Assembly (NCBI RefSeq): GCF_002001045.1
Contig: NZ_MUNR01000014.1
Coordinates: 620,001 to 684,000 of the forward strand
Direction: 5' to 3'
Origin: Rhodanobacter sp. C01
GTDB lineage: Bacteria > Pseudomonadota > Gammaproteobacteria > Xanthomonadales > Rhodanobacteraceae
Length of the DNA: 64,000 bases
Below, one piece after another: positions 19,008 through 26,493 of the stretch. Position 1 is the stretch's first letter, and each line of letters begins with the position of its first letter. The position numbers were made by a program, and so were the translations under genes. The notes under the pieces are model-generated. The model was not told the DNA's origin. It saw only the letters and a list, made by a program, of their open reading frames with translations, and made no database searches.

Positions 19008-21806
19008 ATGTCGGTAATCGGAACGTCATTGCGCTTTGACTACAGAGACACGCTAGAACGGGAGCATGCACTGTCGATGATCGCCGACTTCGCCCAACGC
19101 TGGAACGAGATCGAACCGCTGATCGACCGGTTGTTCGAGGTGCCCGCGGCCGGGCGAGCCGACTGGCTGCGCAGGCATTGTGAGGATCCGACGCTGCGGG
19201 CGCTGGTTGCGCAGGCGCTCGACGATGCGCCGGGTATCGAGGCGCTCGAACGCGGCATGGCGCAATGGTTGCCCGAGTTCGCCAGCGACATGCCCGACGC
19301 GCTGCCGGCCATCTCGGGTTACCGCGTGCTTCGCTTCGTCGGCGCAGGCGGCATGGCCAGCGTGTTCGAGGCCGAGCGCGAACTGCCGGGCGGCCCGCAG
19401 ACGGTCGCGCTCAAGCTGTTGCGTATCGACGTTCATGCTGCCGATGAGCGCCGACGCTTCCTGCGCGAACAGCGCATCCTCGCGCGATTGCAGCACCCGC
19501 ACATCGCCCAGCTGCTCGATGCGGGGTTCTCGCCGGCGGGTACGCCGTTCCTGGCGCTCGAATTCGTCGCCGGTAGCGACATCGTCACCCATTGCACGCA
19601 GCGCGGCCTGGCAGTGCGCGAACGCCTGGCCTTGTTCATCGACGTGGCTGCGGCGGTCGAACATGCGCATCGCAGCCTGATCGTGCATCGCGACCTCAAG
19701 CCGAGCAACGTGCTGGTCAGCACGGAGGGCTGCGTCAAGCTCGTCGATTTCGGCATTGCGAAGCTCTTGACCGGCGAAGGCGAGCAAACGCATACCCAGG
19801 CGCGGCGGATGACCCGCTCCTACGCAGCCCCCGAGCAATTATCCGGCGATGCCGCCACGACCGCGATCGACGTCTACGCGCTCGGCGTGCTGTTGGCCGA
19901 ACTGCTCTGCGGCGTGCCGCCACGCCGTGTCGACCCGTGCGCCGAGGCGAAAGCGCCCGCATTTGACGATGAGGCGTTGCGCCGGAAACTCGGCATCGAT
20001 CTCCACGCGATCGTGCTGCAGGCGACACGGCCGGATCCGGTTCGCCGTTATGCGAGCGTCGCGGCGCTGCGCGATGACATCGAACGCTATCTCGATGGCA
20101 GGACGCTGCAGGCCCGACCCGATACATTCGCCTATCGCGTCTTCACGCTCGCCAAGCGGCATGCGCTGGCTGTTTCGGTCGGTGCCGCGATCGCCATGGC
20201 GCTGGCCGGTGCGACGGCCGTCGGTTTGTACGAGGCGCGCCTTGCGCGCCATGCCGCGCAAACAGCGCATGCACAGGCGTTCGCCGCCAAGGGCGAGGCG
20301 CAGCGTGCGGACGCGCTCAAATCGTTCCTCGAAGGCCTGTTCGACAGTGCGTCGCATGGGACGGCGGCGGACGAAACCGCCGTGGAGCTGCTTGCGCAAG
20401 GGCGCGAGCGAGCCGATCGCGATTTCGCGATGCAGCCTGCGTTGCGCATCGAAATTCTGGCGCTGCTCGGCGACCTCGAACGCCGCAGCGGCCATCCGGA
20501 CATGGCGCAGAAGCCGCTTGCGGAGGCCGCGGCGCTGGCGAAGGTGCAGTTCGGCGCGACGGACAGGCGCACGCTGCACGTGGAATACCTGCTGGCGAAG
20601 GAAACCGACGAACTCGGTCACTTTCGCGCCGCGATGTTGCGGCTGCAAGGCGCGCTCGAAGCGTTCGAGGCAGGCCCGAATCGCGACTCGCCCGAAGAAG
20701 TCCAGGCGCTCGCGTGGCTCGCCGGCCTGGATGAGCGAATCGGTGAATCGGCCAAGGCGATCGATATCGGCCAGCGGTCGGTCGACCTCGCACGCAATGT
20801 GTTGCCGGGGGACAGCGATGCGCTGACCGAGGCGGTGACGAATCTCGGTTGGATATTTATGGATGCGGGCTACTCCGGCCGGGCAGCGCCGCTGTTGCGT
20901 GAAGCGCTGGCACGCAAGCGCCGCCGCCTTGGCGACCAGCATCCCGATGTTGCCGATGCGATGACGATGCTGGCTTCGGCATTGACCCCCCTTGGCCGAT
21001 ACGGTGAGAGCGAGCAGCTCATGCGCGATGCCATCGCCATTGACGCCAGTACGTATACGCATCCGAATGCCCACATGTCCTGGCATCTCAACGATCTTGC
21101 CGTCGTGTTGGTGTTTGAAGGCAAAGTAGACGAAGCAAGTGCGTTCTATGCGAAGGCGATCGCGGTCGATCGGGCGCTTGCGCCGGAAGCTGCCTTAAGC
21201 GAAGCGGTGAGCCTCGGCAATCTGGCGCAGCTCCATTTCATGCAGGGCGCTTACGCAGAGGCCGAGGAGGGTTTTCGCGATGCGATCAATCGCAAGCAGC
21301 ACCTTCTTGGCGCGGATTATGGCGACAATGGCCGCAGTCATGACCGCGCCAACCTGGCCGAAGTCCTTATCGCACGCGGGCATCTGGACGGAGCTCGAAC
21401 GATCGCCGACGAGGCGCTTGCAGAGGCACGGCTGCGACATCGCGAAGCACACCCGGATACTGCATTCGCACTCACCGTCGAAGCCGAGCTCATGGCAGCG
21501 AGTGGCGCCCATGAGCGGGCAGCGGCATTGGCGGCAGAGGCTGTGGCGATGCATGTGGCGCTGGCCGACCAGGGCTCCGACAAGGCGATCAGGGCGCGCC
21601 TTTTGCTCGGAGAAATCCTGCAGGGGCTTGGTCGCAGCAGCGAAGCCGAGCCGCAATTCGCAAGCGCCCTCGCAGCGGCCGAGACGATCTCGCCGAAGGC
21701 AACCGCACTCGCTGCGCGCATCAAGGCCGACCTTGCGTGCGCGACGGGTCGCTGCACGAACGCGCTGTCACAGGTCGGCTTTGCGCAGAGGCTGCCATGG
21801 CAATGA
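19008..21806 (+). CDS. Ser/Thr protein kinase with transmembrane helix and TPR sensor
   Basis: 932 residues. The kinase domain spans about residues 105-375: glycine loop VGAGGMASVFEAE, ATP lysine K136 in VALKLL, catalytic loop HRDLKPSN with D229, DFG in VDFGIAKL and the APEQ motif, all intact. One membrane helix follows (ALAVSVGAAIAMALAGATAVGL), then about 500 residues of tetratricopeptide repeats ending at the C-terminus, probably periplasmic. The ATG at 19008 has TGAGGCG in front and lies 4 bp from the sigma stop; an ATG at 19077 is an alternative. Topology (cytoplasmic kinase, external TPR) suggests signal reception outside and phosphorylation inside, with the adjacent ECF sigma factor as a likely target. 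Confidence 0.93.
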   Translation: MSVIGTSLRFDYRDTLEREHALSMIADFAQRWNEIEPLIDRLFEVPAAGRADWLRRHCEDPTLRALVAQALDDAPGIEALERGMAQWLPEFASDMPDALPAISGYRVLRFVGAGGMASVFEAERELPGGPQTVALKLLRIDVHAADERRRFLREQRILARLQHPHIAQLLDAGFSPAGTPFLALEFVAGSDIVTHCTQRGLAVRERLALFIDVAAAVEHAHRSLIVHRDLKPSNVLVSTEGCVKLVDFGIAKLLTGEGEQTHTQARRMTRSYAAPEQLSGDAATTAIDVYALGVLLAELLCGVPPRRVDPCAEAKAPAFDDEALRRKLGIDLHAIVLQATRPDPVRRYASVAALRDDIERYLDGRTLQARPDTFAYRVFTLAKRHALAVSVGAAIAMALAGATAVGLYEARLARHAAQTAHAQAFAAKGEAQRADALKSFLEGLFDSASHGTAADETAVELLAQGRERADRDFAMQPALRIEILALLGDLERRSGHPDMAQKPLAEAAALAKVQFGATDRRTLHVEYLLAKETDELGHFRAAMLRLQGALEAFEAGPNRDSPEEVQALAWLAGLDERIGESAKAIDIGQRSVDLARNVLPGDSDALTEAVTNLGWIFMDAGYSGRAAPLLREALARKRRRLGDQHPDVADAMTMLASALTPLGRYGESEQLMRDAIAIDASTYTHPNAHMSWHLNDLAVVLVFEGKVDEASAFYAKAIAVDRALAPEAALSEAVSLGNLAQLHFMQGAYAEAEEGFRDAINRKQHLLGADYGDNGRSHDRANLAEVLIARGHLDGARTIADEALAEARLRHREAHPDTAFALTVEAELMAASGAHERAAALAAEAVAMHVALADQGSDKAIRARLLLGEILQGLGRSSEAEPQFASALAAAETISPKATALAARIKADLACATGRCTNALSQVGFAQRLPWQ

Positions 21807-21879
21807 CCGAGCCTCGGGCGTTTCACCGCAAGAGGTATTCCTGACTCTGGATGATGGCTTCGAGTATCGCCGAGTCTGA

Positions 21880-22518
21880 TCAGACGAGCTTTCGTTCCAG
21901 TGCCCGGAGCACCGCACGGGTGCGGTCGCTCACGCCGAGCTTCGACAGAATGTTGGAGACGTGGTTGCGCACCGTGCCTTCGCTGAGACGCAGCGCTTCG
22001 GCGATCTCGCCGTTGGAGATGCCGCTGGTCATCAGCTTCAGGACCTCGCGCTCGCGCGGCGTGAGCGCGTCGGGCGTCTCGAACGCGTCATCGCGCCACG
22101 CGCCGGTGCGGGCAGCGTCCAGGCCCTCCGTCAGCGGGGCGAACAGATACGCACCGCCGCCAGCGACCGTGCGGATCGCCTCCACGAGGGTCTCGGCGGT
22201 GACGGCCTTGAGCAGGAAGCCGCGCGCACCAGCACGCACGCCGGCCACCAGGGCCGCATCGTCCTCGAAGGTCGTGAGCAAGAGCGTGGGTGGGAGGATG
22301 CCTCGCGCGGCGAGGGTCTCGACGACCTCGACGCCGGTCAGCTTCGGCATGCGCACATCCAGTAGCAGGACGTCCGGCCGATCGGCAGCGACGACGTCGA
22401 CCGCAGCCTCGCCGTCGGCAGCCTCGGTACAGACGACAATGCCTTCGAACAGGGTGAGCAGGGCTTTGAGGCCACTGCGGATCAGCGCCTGGTCATCGGC
22501 GATGCAGACGCGGATCAC
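21880..22518 (-). CDS. NarL/LuxR-family response regulator
   Basis: 212 residues from the GTG at 22518, which overlaps the kinase stop (GTGA). The receiver has CIADDQ, the phosphoacceptor in LLLDVRMP and the lysine in FLLKAV. The LuxR-type helix-turn-helix is LTPREREVLKLMTSGISNGE with AEALRLSEGTVRNHVSNIL. It pairs with the kinase at 22515-23681. The palindrome CCCATGAC, GCGT, GTCATGGG upstream of the kinase gene is a natural binding-site candidate, because NarL-type dimers bind such inverted repeats. Confidence 0.93.
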   Translation of the reverse strand: MIRVCIADDQALIRSGLKALLTLFEGIVVCTEAADGEAAVDVVAADRPDVLLLDVRMPKLTGVEVVETLAARGILPPTLLLTTFEDDAALVAGVRAGARGFLLKAVTAETLVEAIRTVAGGGAYLFAPLTEGLDAARTGAWRDDAFETPDALTPREREVLKLMTSGISNGEIAEALRLSEGTVRNHVSNILSKLGVSDRTRAVLRALERKLV

Positions 22519-23681
22519 GGGTGCGCGCCCACGGGTGGAATCGCGCCGCTGACCTGGAAGCCTTCGCCGCTGTGGCTGAACACCGCCAGCCAGCCGCCCA
22601 GGGCCTCGAACCGTTCGCGCATGCCGGCGAGGCCCTGGCCCTCGGCAACCTCTGCGTCTGCTCCGACGCCATCGTCCTTCGCCGTCAGCCGGACCTCCCC
22701 GTTGGCAGCCTGCGCGAGTTCTATCCTGAGCTGACGTGCGCCTGCGTGGCGCCGGGTATTGGTGATCAGCTCCTGCACACATCGCAAAAGGGCATCCGCC
22801 CGAGGCGCATCCAGCGCACCAAGCGCTTCGGGCAGCACGAGCCGAACATCGAGGTCGGTCGCTCCTTCGGCCAACGCCAGCAGGGTCGCCTGCAAATCCA
22901 CGGGCTGGACACGCACCTGCCTCACGACCTTGCGGACTTCGGCCAACAGCTCGCCGGCGATTTCGCGCGCCTGGCCGAGGTGGGACGCCGACTGGCCCTC
23001 TGCCAGCCGCGCGGCCACATCGAGGTGCACGTGCAAGCTGGTTAGGTGATGGCCCAGCACGTCGTGCAGATCGCGCGAAATGCGCAGCCGCTCGCCCATG
23101 CGGGCGCTCTCGGTCAGCAGGGCTTGGGCAGCGGTCAGCTCGGCATTTGCGCGGGCCAGGCGCTCGTGCGCCGCGGCCTCGCTGCGGGCAAGGTGGGCGG
23201 CGCTGATGGCGAACAGCTGGAAGGCGCAACTGGAGACCAGGATCACCGCCGACATGCCCTGTCCGCCGACGGCGCACTTCTGGGCGACCAGGGCCGCGGT
23301 CAAGACGGCTGCCGCCAGCAGCGCCGTGCGCAGGGAAGCGATCCAGGCCACCTGCCAGGCGATCACGACGATCATGCTCGTCACCAGGAAGCTCGGGTAG
23401 AGCCAGACCAGGTATTGCGCGGCGAAGCCCTCGAGGAAGAACAGGGCGGCCTTGCGCGGTGTCAGGCCCGGACTCCTGTCCAGCTCGGCCGCGACACAGG
23501 TCGCGACCAGCACGCCGTAGGCGACCGTCCACTGGAGGTCCCAGTGCGGATGGGCAGCGAAGGTTTCCGGTCGCAGCAGGCGGGTCACGAGGGCCAGTCC
23601 GCCGGCCGCCGCCAGCATCAGAACGCACGCGGCCTGGACGAGCAGACGGATGCGATCGAGCGATGTGCGCGGCCAGGGCAT
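22515..23681 (-). CDS. Sensor histidine kinase, HisKA_3 (NarL-partner) type
   Basis: 388 residues from the ATG at 23681; a GTG at 23756 would extend the frame across the palindrome, so the shorter start is preferred. The N-terminal half has five or six hydrophobic helices with little periplasmic loop, suggesting sensing within the membrane as in DesK-type kinases. The phosphoacceptor is the His in RISRDLHDVLGHHLTSLHVH. The ATPase domain has CVQELITNTRRHA and DDGVGAD with GLAGMRERFEALGG. Translationally coupled to the regulator downstream. Confidence 0.9.
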   Translation of the reverse strand: MPWPRTSLDRIRLLVQAACVLMLAAAGGLALVTRLLRPETFAAHPHWDLQWTVAYGVLVATCVAAELDRSPGLTPRKAALFFLEGFAAQYLVWLYPSFLVTSMIVVIAWQVAWIASLRTALLAAAVLTAALVAQKCAVGGQGMSAVILVSSCAFQLFAISAAHLARSEAAAHERLARANAELTAAQALLTESARMGERLRISRDLHDVLGHHLTSLHVHLDVAARLAEGQSASHLGQAREIAGELLAEVRKVVRQVRVQPVDLQATLLALAEGATDLDVRLVLPEALGALDAPRADALLRCVQELITNTRRHAGARQLRIELAQAANGEVRLTAKDDGVGADAEVAEGQGLAGMRERFEALGGWLAVFSHSGEGFQVSGAIPPVGAHP

Positions 23682-23714
23682 GGGCCGGACATTAACGCCC
23701 CGGCGCCGTCCTGT

Positions 23715-23734
23715 CCCATGACGCGTGTCATGGG
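23715..23734. promoter_or_regulatory. Perfect 8-bp inverted repeat, candidate response-regulator operator
   Basis: CCCATGAC, GCGT, GTCATGGG lies between the kinase gene (start 23681) and the divergent secreted protein gene (start 23830). A further half-site, GCATGACGG, occurs at 23741. The placement fits autoregulation of the two-component pair and control of the divergent gene. Confidence 0.5.
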
Positions 23735-23829
23735 CGACGGGCATGACGGCGTTCACTTATCGGCTAGGGCGGGTCTGCCCAATCCTGATCGCGGCCATCA
23801 ACCCATGGCCTTCAACCTAGGAGACAACA

Positions 23830-24318
23830 ATGCTTCGCTCATTCCTGCTTCGCCGGACCACCCTCGCCACACTCACCGGCGCCATGATCCTTTGCGCTAT
23901 CGCCTTCCACGCCCACGCCGCCGACCCGTCCGCCGCGGCGTGCGCCGGGATTGCCACGCCTGACCAGAAACACGATGCCTCGACGATCCAGCGGATCGAG
24001 CAGGCTTGGCTGACCGCGGAATACCACGGCCACCGGGAATATCTGGCGTGCCTCCTGGAGCCTGATTACCACACCTCCAGCCGATCCGGCCTCGTCCGCT
24101 CGCGGCAGGACGTGATCGATCGCGTCCCGCAGGTCGCCGACGACACGCGCGATGTCCCGAAGCTCGAGACCATCGTCGTGATTCACGGCTATTCCGCGAC
24201 GGCGCATTCCATCCTCAAGACGACGGACAAGGCGGGCAATCCGAAGGAGGTGCACTTCGTCGACGGCTACACCTTCCACGATGGCCGCTGGTTCGCCTTC
24301 AGCGGCGCGGATCTCTAG
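23830..24318 (+). CDS. Secreted SnoaL/NTF2-like (DUF4440-type) protein
   Basis: 162 residues. The signal peptide ends in AHAAD near residue 31. The mature part follows the NTF2-like pattern: an N-terminal helix IQRIEQAWLTAEYHGHREYL, then DPYH-like LLEPDYHTSSRSGLVRSRQDVIDRV and a curved sheet ending VDGYTFHDGRWFAFSG. NTF2-like folds bind small ligands or act as isomerases; no specific activity can be assigned. Strong ribosome site AGGAGACAACA before the ATG. It is divergent from the NarL-type two-component pair with a shared palindrome, so it may be the regulated output. Confidence 0.8.
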   Translation: MLRSFLLRRTTLATLTGAMILCAIAFHAHAADPSAAACAGIATPDQKHDASTIQRIEQAWLTAEYHGHREYLACLLEPDYHTSSRSGLVRSRQDVIDRVPQVADDTRDVPKLETIVVIHGYSATAHSILKTTDKAGNPKEVHFVDGYTFHDGRWFAFSGADL

Positions 24319-24351
24319 TCGCATCGGCGATGCAAGACCGAACCGTGAAAG

Positions 24352-24397
24352 CCGGGGTCAGAGTGGGTTATTTGAGAAAGTGCACTCTGGTACCCGG
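24352..24397. repeat. GGGTCAGAGTG hairpin repeat
   Basis: CAGAGTG (24359-24365) pairs with CACTCTG (24383-24389), and the outer arms CCGGG and ACCCGG also pair. The loop contains GGTTATTTGAGAAAG. GGGGTCAGAGTG hairpins of this type are widespread intergenic repeats in gammaproteobacteria and resemble elements mobilised by REP-associated tyrosine transposases (family attribution is from memory). Confidence 0.6.
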
Positions 24398-24492
24398 TTT
24401 TCGACCCGCATTTATTCAGGCGGGTAACGACGATGCACGAGCAGCGCGGGGTCAACCGGGCTATCGTGCCGTCCTGACCACGAAGAAATGCC

Positions 24493-24747
24493 ATGACGAA
24501 AAGCTACGCTCCACCTCTGACCGCGAACCCGCACGCGCCGCTTTACCGCGTCGACAAAGCGATCAAGGCAGCCCAGCAACGGCTGGGTGTCGCCATCGAC
24601 GCGAAGCGGCATCACACCAGCCAGAATCTGGCCCACGAAGTGATCAAGGAGGCTCGCGAAGGACTCAAGAAGTCCGAACAGTTGCGTGTTCTCAAGATCA
24701 AGGAACTCGCGCAGAAGGCGGCGGAGGCCGAGGCGGCTGGAAAATAG
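24493..24747 (+). CDS. Small hypothetical Lys/Ala-rich helical protein
   Basis: 84 residues, highly charged and mostly helical (DKAIKAAQQRLGVAIDAKRH, VIKEAREGLKKSEQLRVLKI), ending in an Ala/Glu-rich stretch. No signal peptide or known motif. The ribosome site is weak (GAAGAAATGCC). It lies between a hairpin repeat and the arginase-family gene 54 bp downstream, in the same direction, so it may be co-transcribed. Coding status is likely but not certain. Confidence 0.5.
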   Translation: MTKSYAPPLTANPHAPLYRVDKAIKAAQQRLGVAIDAKRHHTSQNLAHEVIKEAREGLKKSEQLRVLKIKELAQKAAEAEAAGK

Positions 24748-24801
24748 ATGGAACGGGCTCCGCTTTGATTTGCTGATCCGACGTTCCTTAGGAGCGAAAT
24801 C

Positions 24802-25617
24802 GTGCAGGCTGTCGATCATCCATTCGATCTGGTGCTGTCCTATTCGCAGTGGCAAGGCTCAGGACGCCCGGAAAACCTGCGTCGGGGTGCGCAGGCCGCA
24901 GCCGATGTCTGCAGCAACTTCGGGCCACTCGAGTGTGTCCCGGAGGCTGGCGAGGGTGAGGCCAGCGGCGGTATCCGGCGCTGGACAGCGATCGCCGAGC
25001 AGTTCCGTTCGGCCCAGGCGATCCTCGATGCGAGGCAGCCCAGGCGCATCCTGACCGCTGGCGGGGATTGCGCCTGCGATATTGCCGTCATCGACTACCT
25101 GCATCGACGATATCCGGACCTGACCGTGATCTGGGTGGACGCGCATCTCGACGCGAACACGGTGAACACGACGCCCAGCGGCAATTTCCACGGCATGCCG
25201 GTGGCCGCGATCCTGGGTTCCGCTCCGGTCGAACTGCAGGCGTTGCTTTCGACACCGCTGCCACCGACACAATTCCGTTATGTCTCGGCACATGTTGGCG
25301 ATGAGGGCGATTGGGCGTTCCAGCGAGCCCATGACCTGAGGTGGCTGGAACCCGGACAACGCATCGCCGAACGGGTCGTTTCCGGGCCCATCCACGTTCA
25401 TTTCGATCTGGACGCGCTCGATCCTGTCGAATTTCCGCACGTGGCCTATCCCGATGGCAGGCTGCCGTTCGATGTCGGACTTGCCTTGGTGCGTAGCGTT
25501 GCCGCCGATCTGGTCGGTCTGACGATCACCGAGTTTGCGCCTTCGGACGAAAGCGCCGCGCAGCACGGCAGTGGCTTTCTCGAACGGCTATGCAAGGCTG
25601 CCGCAACAAGGCAGTGA
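24802..25617 (+). CDS. Arginase/agmatinase-family protein with Cys in place of a metal-ligand His
   Basis: 271 residues from the GTG at 24802, with AGGAG upstream. The ureohydrolase metal motifs are present: WVDAHLDAN (D113, H115, D117) and HFDLDALDP (D202, D204). The first motif, GGDH in arginase and agmatinase, is GGDC here (C90), so one of the usual manganese ligands is a cysteine. The family hydrolyses guanidino substrates (arginine, agmatine, guanidinobutyrate, formiminoglutamate). The variant may use another metal, be mononuclear, or belong to a divergent subfamily. No arginine-metabolism neighbours are present. Confidence 0.85.
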   Translation: MQAVDHPFDLVLSYSQWQGSGRPENLRRGAQAAADVCSNFGPLECVPEAGEGEASGGIRRWTAIAEQFRSAQAILDARQPRRILTAGGDCACDIAVIDYLHRRYPDLTVIWVDAHLDANTVNTTPSGNFHGMPVAAILGSAPVELQALLSTPLPPTQFRYVSAHVGDEGDWAFQRAHDLRWLEPGQRIAERVVSGPIHVHFDLDALDPVEFPHVAYPDGRLPFDVGLALVRSVAADLVGLTITEFAPSDESAAQHGSGFLERLCKAAATRQ

Positions 25618-25657
25618 TCAGGTTCACTGGTAGCTGTTCGACGAGCTGACCAAATGA

Positions 25658-25689
25658 GGAAAGGTGCCTGGGTCGATTTCTGACAACGG
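25658..25689. repeat. TGTCAGG/CCTGACA-family repeat, divergent copy
   Basis: GAGGAAAGGTGCCTGGGTCG then ATTTCTGACAACGG aligns with the other family members; the right arm CTGACA is intact and the left arm is mutated. It lies between the convergent arginase-family and Lys/Ala-rich genes. GATCAGGTTCAC just before it (25617) resembles the GGGTCAGGTTCAC elements near 45.6 kb. Confidence 0.45.
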
Positions 25690-25694
25690 ATGGG

Positions 25695-26303
25695 CTACTG
25701 CGATGACTTCACGCCGCCTGCAGAGCTGCTGGAAGCCGGCGCACTGACTGGAGCGCTGGCAGGAGCCGGGGCGCTGGCAGCTGTCGCACTCTTGTGCGAC
25801 TTCTTGTGGCTTGGTGAAGTCGTTTTTGCTCTGGCCGCTTTGCTTGCTTGCTTGTTGGCCTTGGCGGTTTCCTTGGCCGCCTCACGGGCCTGCTTGGCGG
25901 ACTGCTGCTGGGCCTTTGTGGTTTCCTTGGCTGCCTTGCTGGCCGCCTTGTCAGCGGCCTTGGAGGTCGTTGTTGCCCGTGCCGCTTTTGCTTTTTGCTT
26001 GTTGGCCTTGGCCGCTTCCCTGGTCGCCTTGTCGGCCGCTTTGCTGGCGGCCCTGGATGTCGCTTTTGCTCTTGCCGCTTTTGCCGCCTTGGCTTTTTGC
26101 TTGTTGGCCTTGGCGGCTTCCTTCGCGGCCTCCCTGGTCTCCTTGCTGGCCGCTTTGTTGGCGTGCTTGGGGCTGGCATACGACGCCGTGGCCGGCGCGG
26201 TGGCGGTAGCCGGGTTGGACTGAGCTTGCTGGGCCAGCACCGGGCCGGAAAGAGCCACACCCGCGACGAACAGGGCAGCGATCGCAAGTTTACAAATCAT
26301 CAT
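25695..26303 (-). CDS. Secreted Lys/Ala-rich low-complexity repeat protein
   Basis: 202 residues from ATG 26303 (or 26300), with GAGG upstream. A clear signal peptide (LAIAALFVAGVALSGPVLA) is followed by a region of about 120 residues built from variants of AAKANKQKAKAAKAARAK and SKAADKATREAAKANKQ, then a Ser/Pro/Ala-rich tail. Composition resembles histone H1-like or AlgP-like bacterial proteins, but those are cytoplasmic DNA binders and this one has an export signal. Very basic (Lys/Arg), probably a long helix or disordered. It might bind anionic envelope polymers or extracellular DNA (inference). The antisense strand gives a Leu/Ala-rich frame that is an artefact of the repeats. Confidence 0.75.
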   Translation of the reverse strand: MMICKLAIAALFVAGVALSGPVLAQQAQSNPATATAPATASYASPKHANKAASKETREAAKEAAKANKQKAKAAKAARAKATSRAASKAADKATREAAKANKQKAKAARATTTSKAADKAASKAAKETTKAQQQSAKQAREAAKETAKANKQASKAARAKTTSPSHKKSHKSATAASAPAPASAPVSAPASSSSAGGVKSSQ

Positions 26304-26409
26304 TGACGAGCCTCGAGTCTTTGGGATGCCACGGACCCGGCATGACCCTGCAAACACGAGCAGGATGGCCCATCAACAATGCATGGGCATCGGCATACAG
26401 AGACTGAAC

Positions 26410-26441
26410 AAGACGTGTCGGCGACGATTTCTGACAATAGG
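26410..26441. repeat. TGTCAGG/CCTGACA-family repeat, divergent copy
   Basis: AAGACGTGTCGGCGACGATT then TCTGACAATAGG retains TGTC and CTGACA arms at the family spacing. CCGGGTCAGGTTTCGACCGGG follows at about 26468, related to the GGGTCAG elements elsewhere. Confidence 0.4.
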
Positions 26442-26493
26442 CTGCCGGGCTAGAAGAACGGGGAGATCCAACCGGGTCAGGTTTCGACCGGGC

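Noticed and set aside
25690-26223. Leu/Ala-rich hydrophobic plus-strand frame of 177 codons
   Set aside because: It is the antisense of the Lys/Ala repeat protein (AAG/GCC codons read as Leu/Ala on the other strand); no signal or ribosome site.
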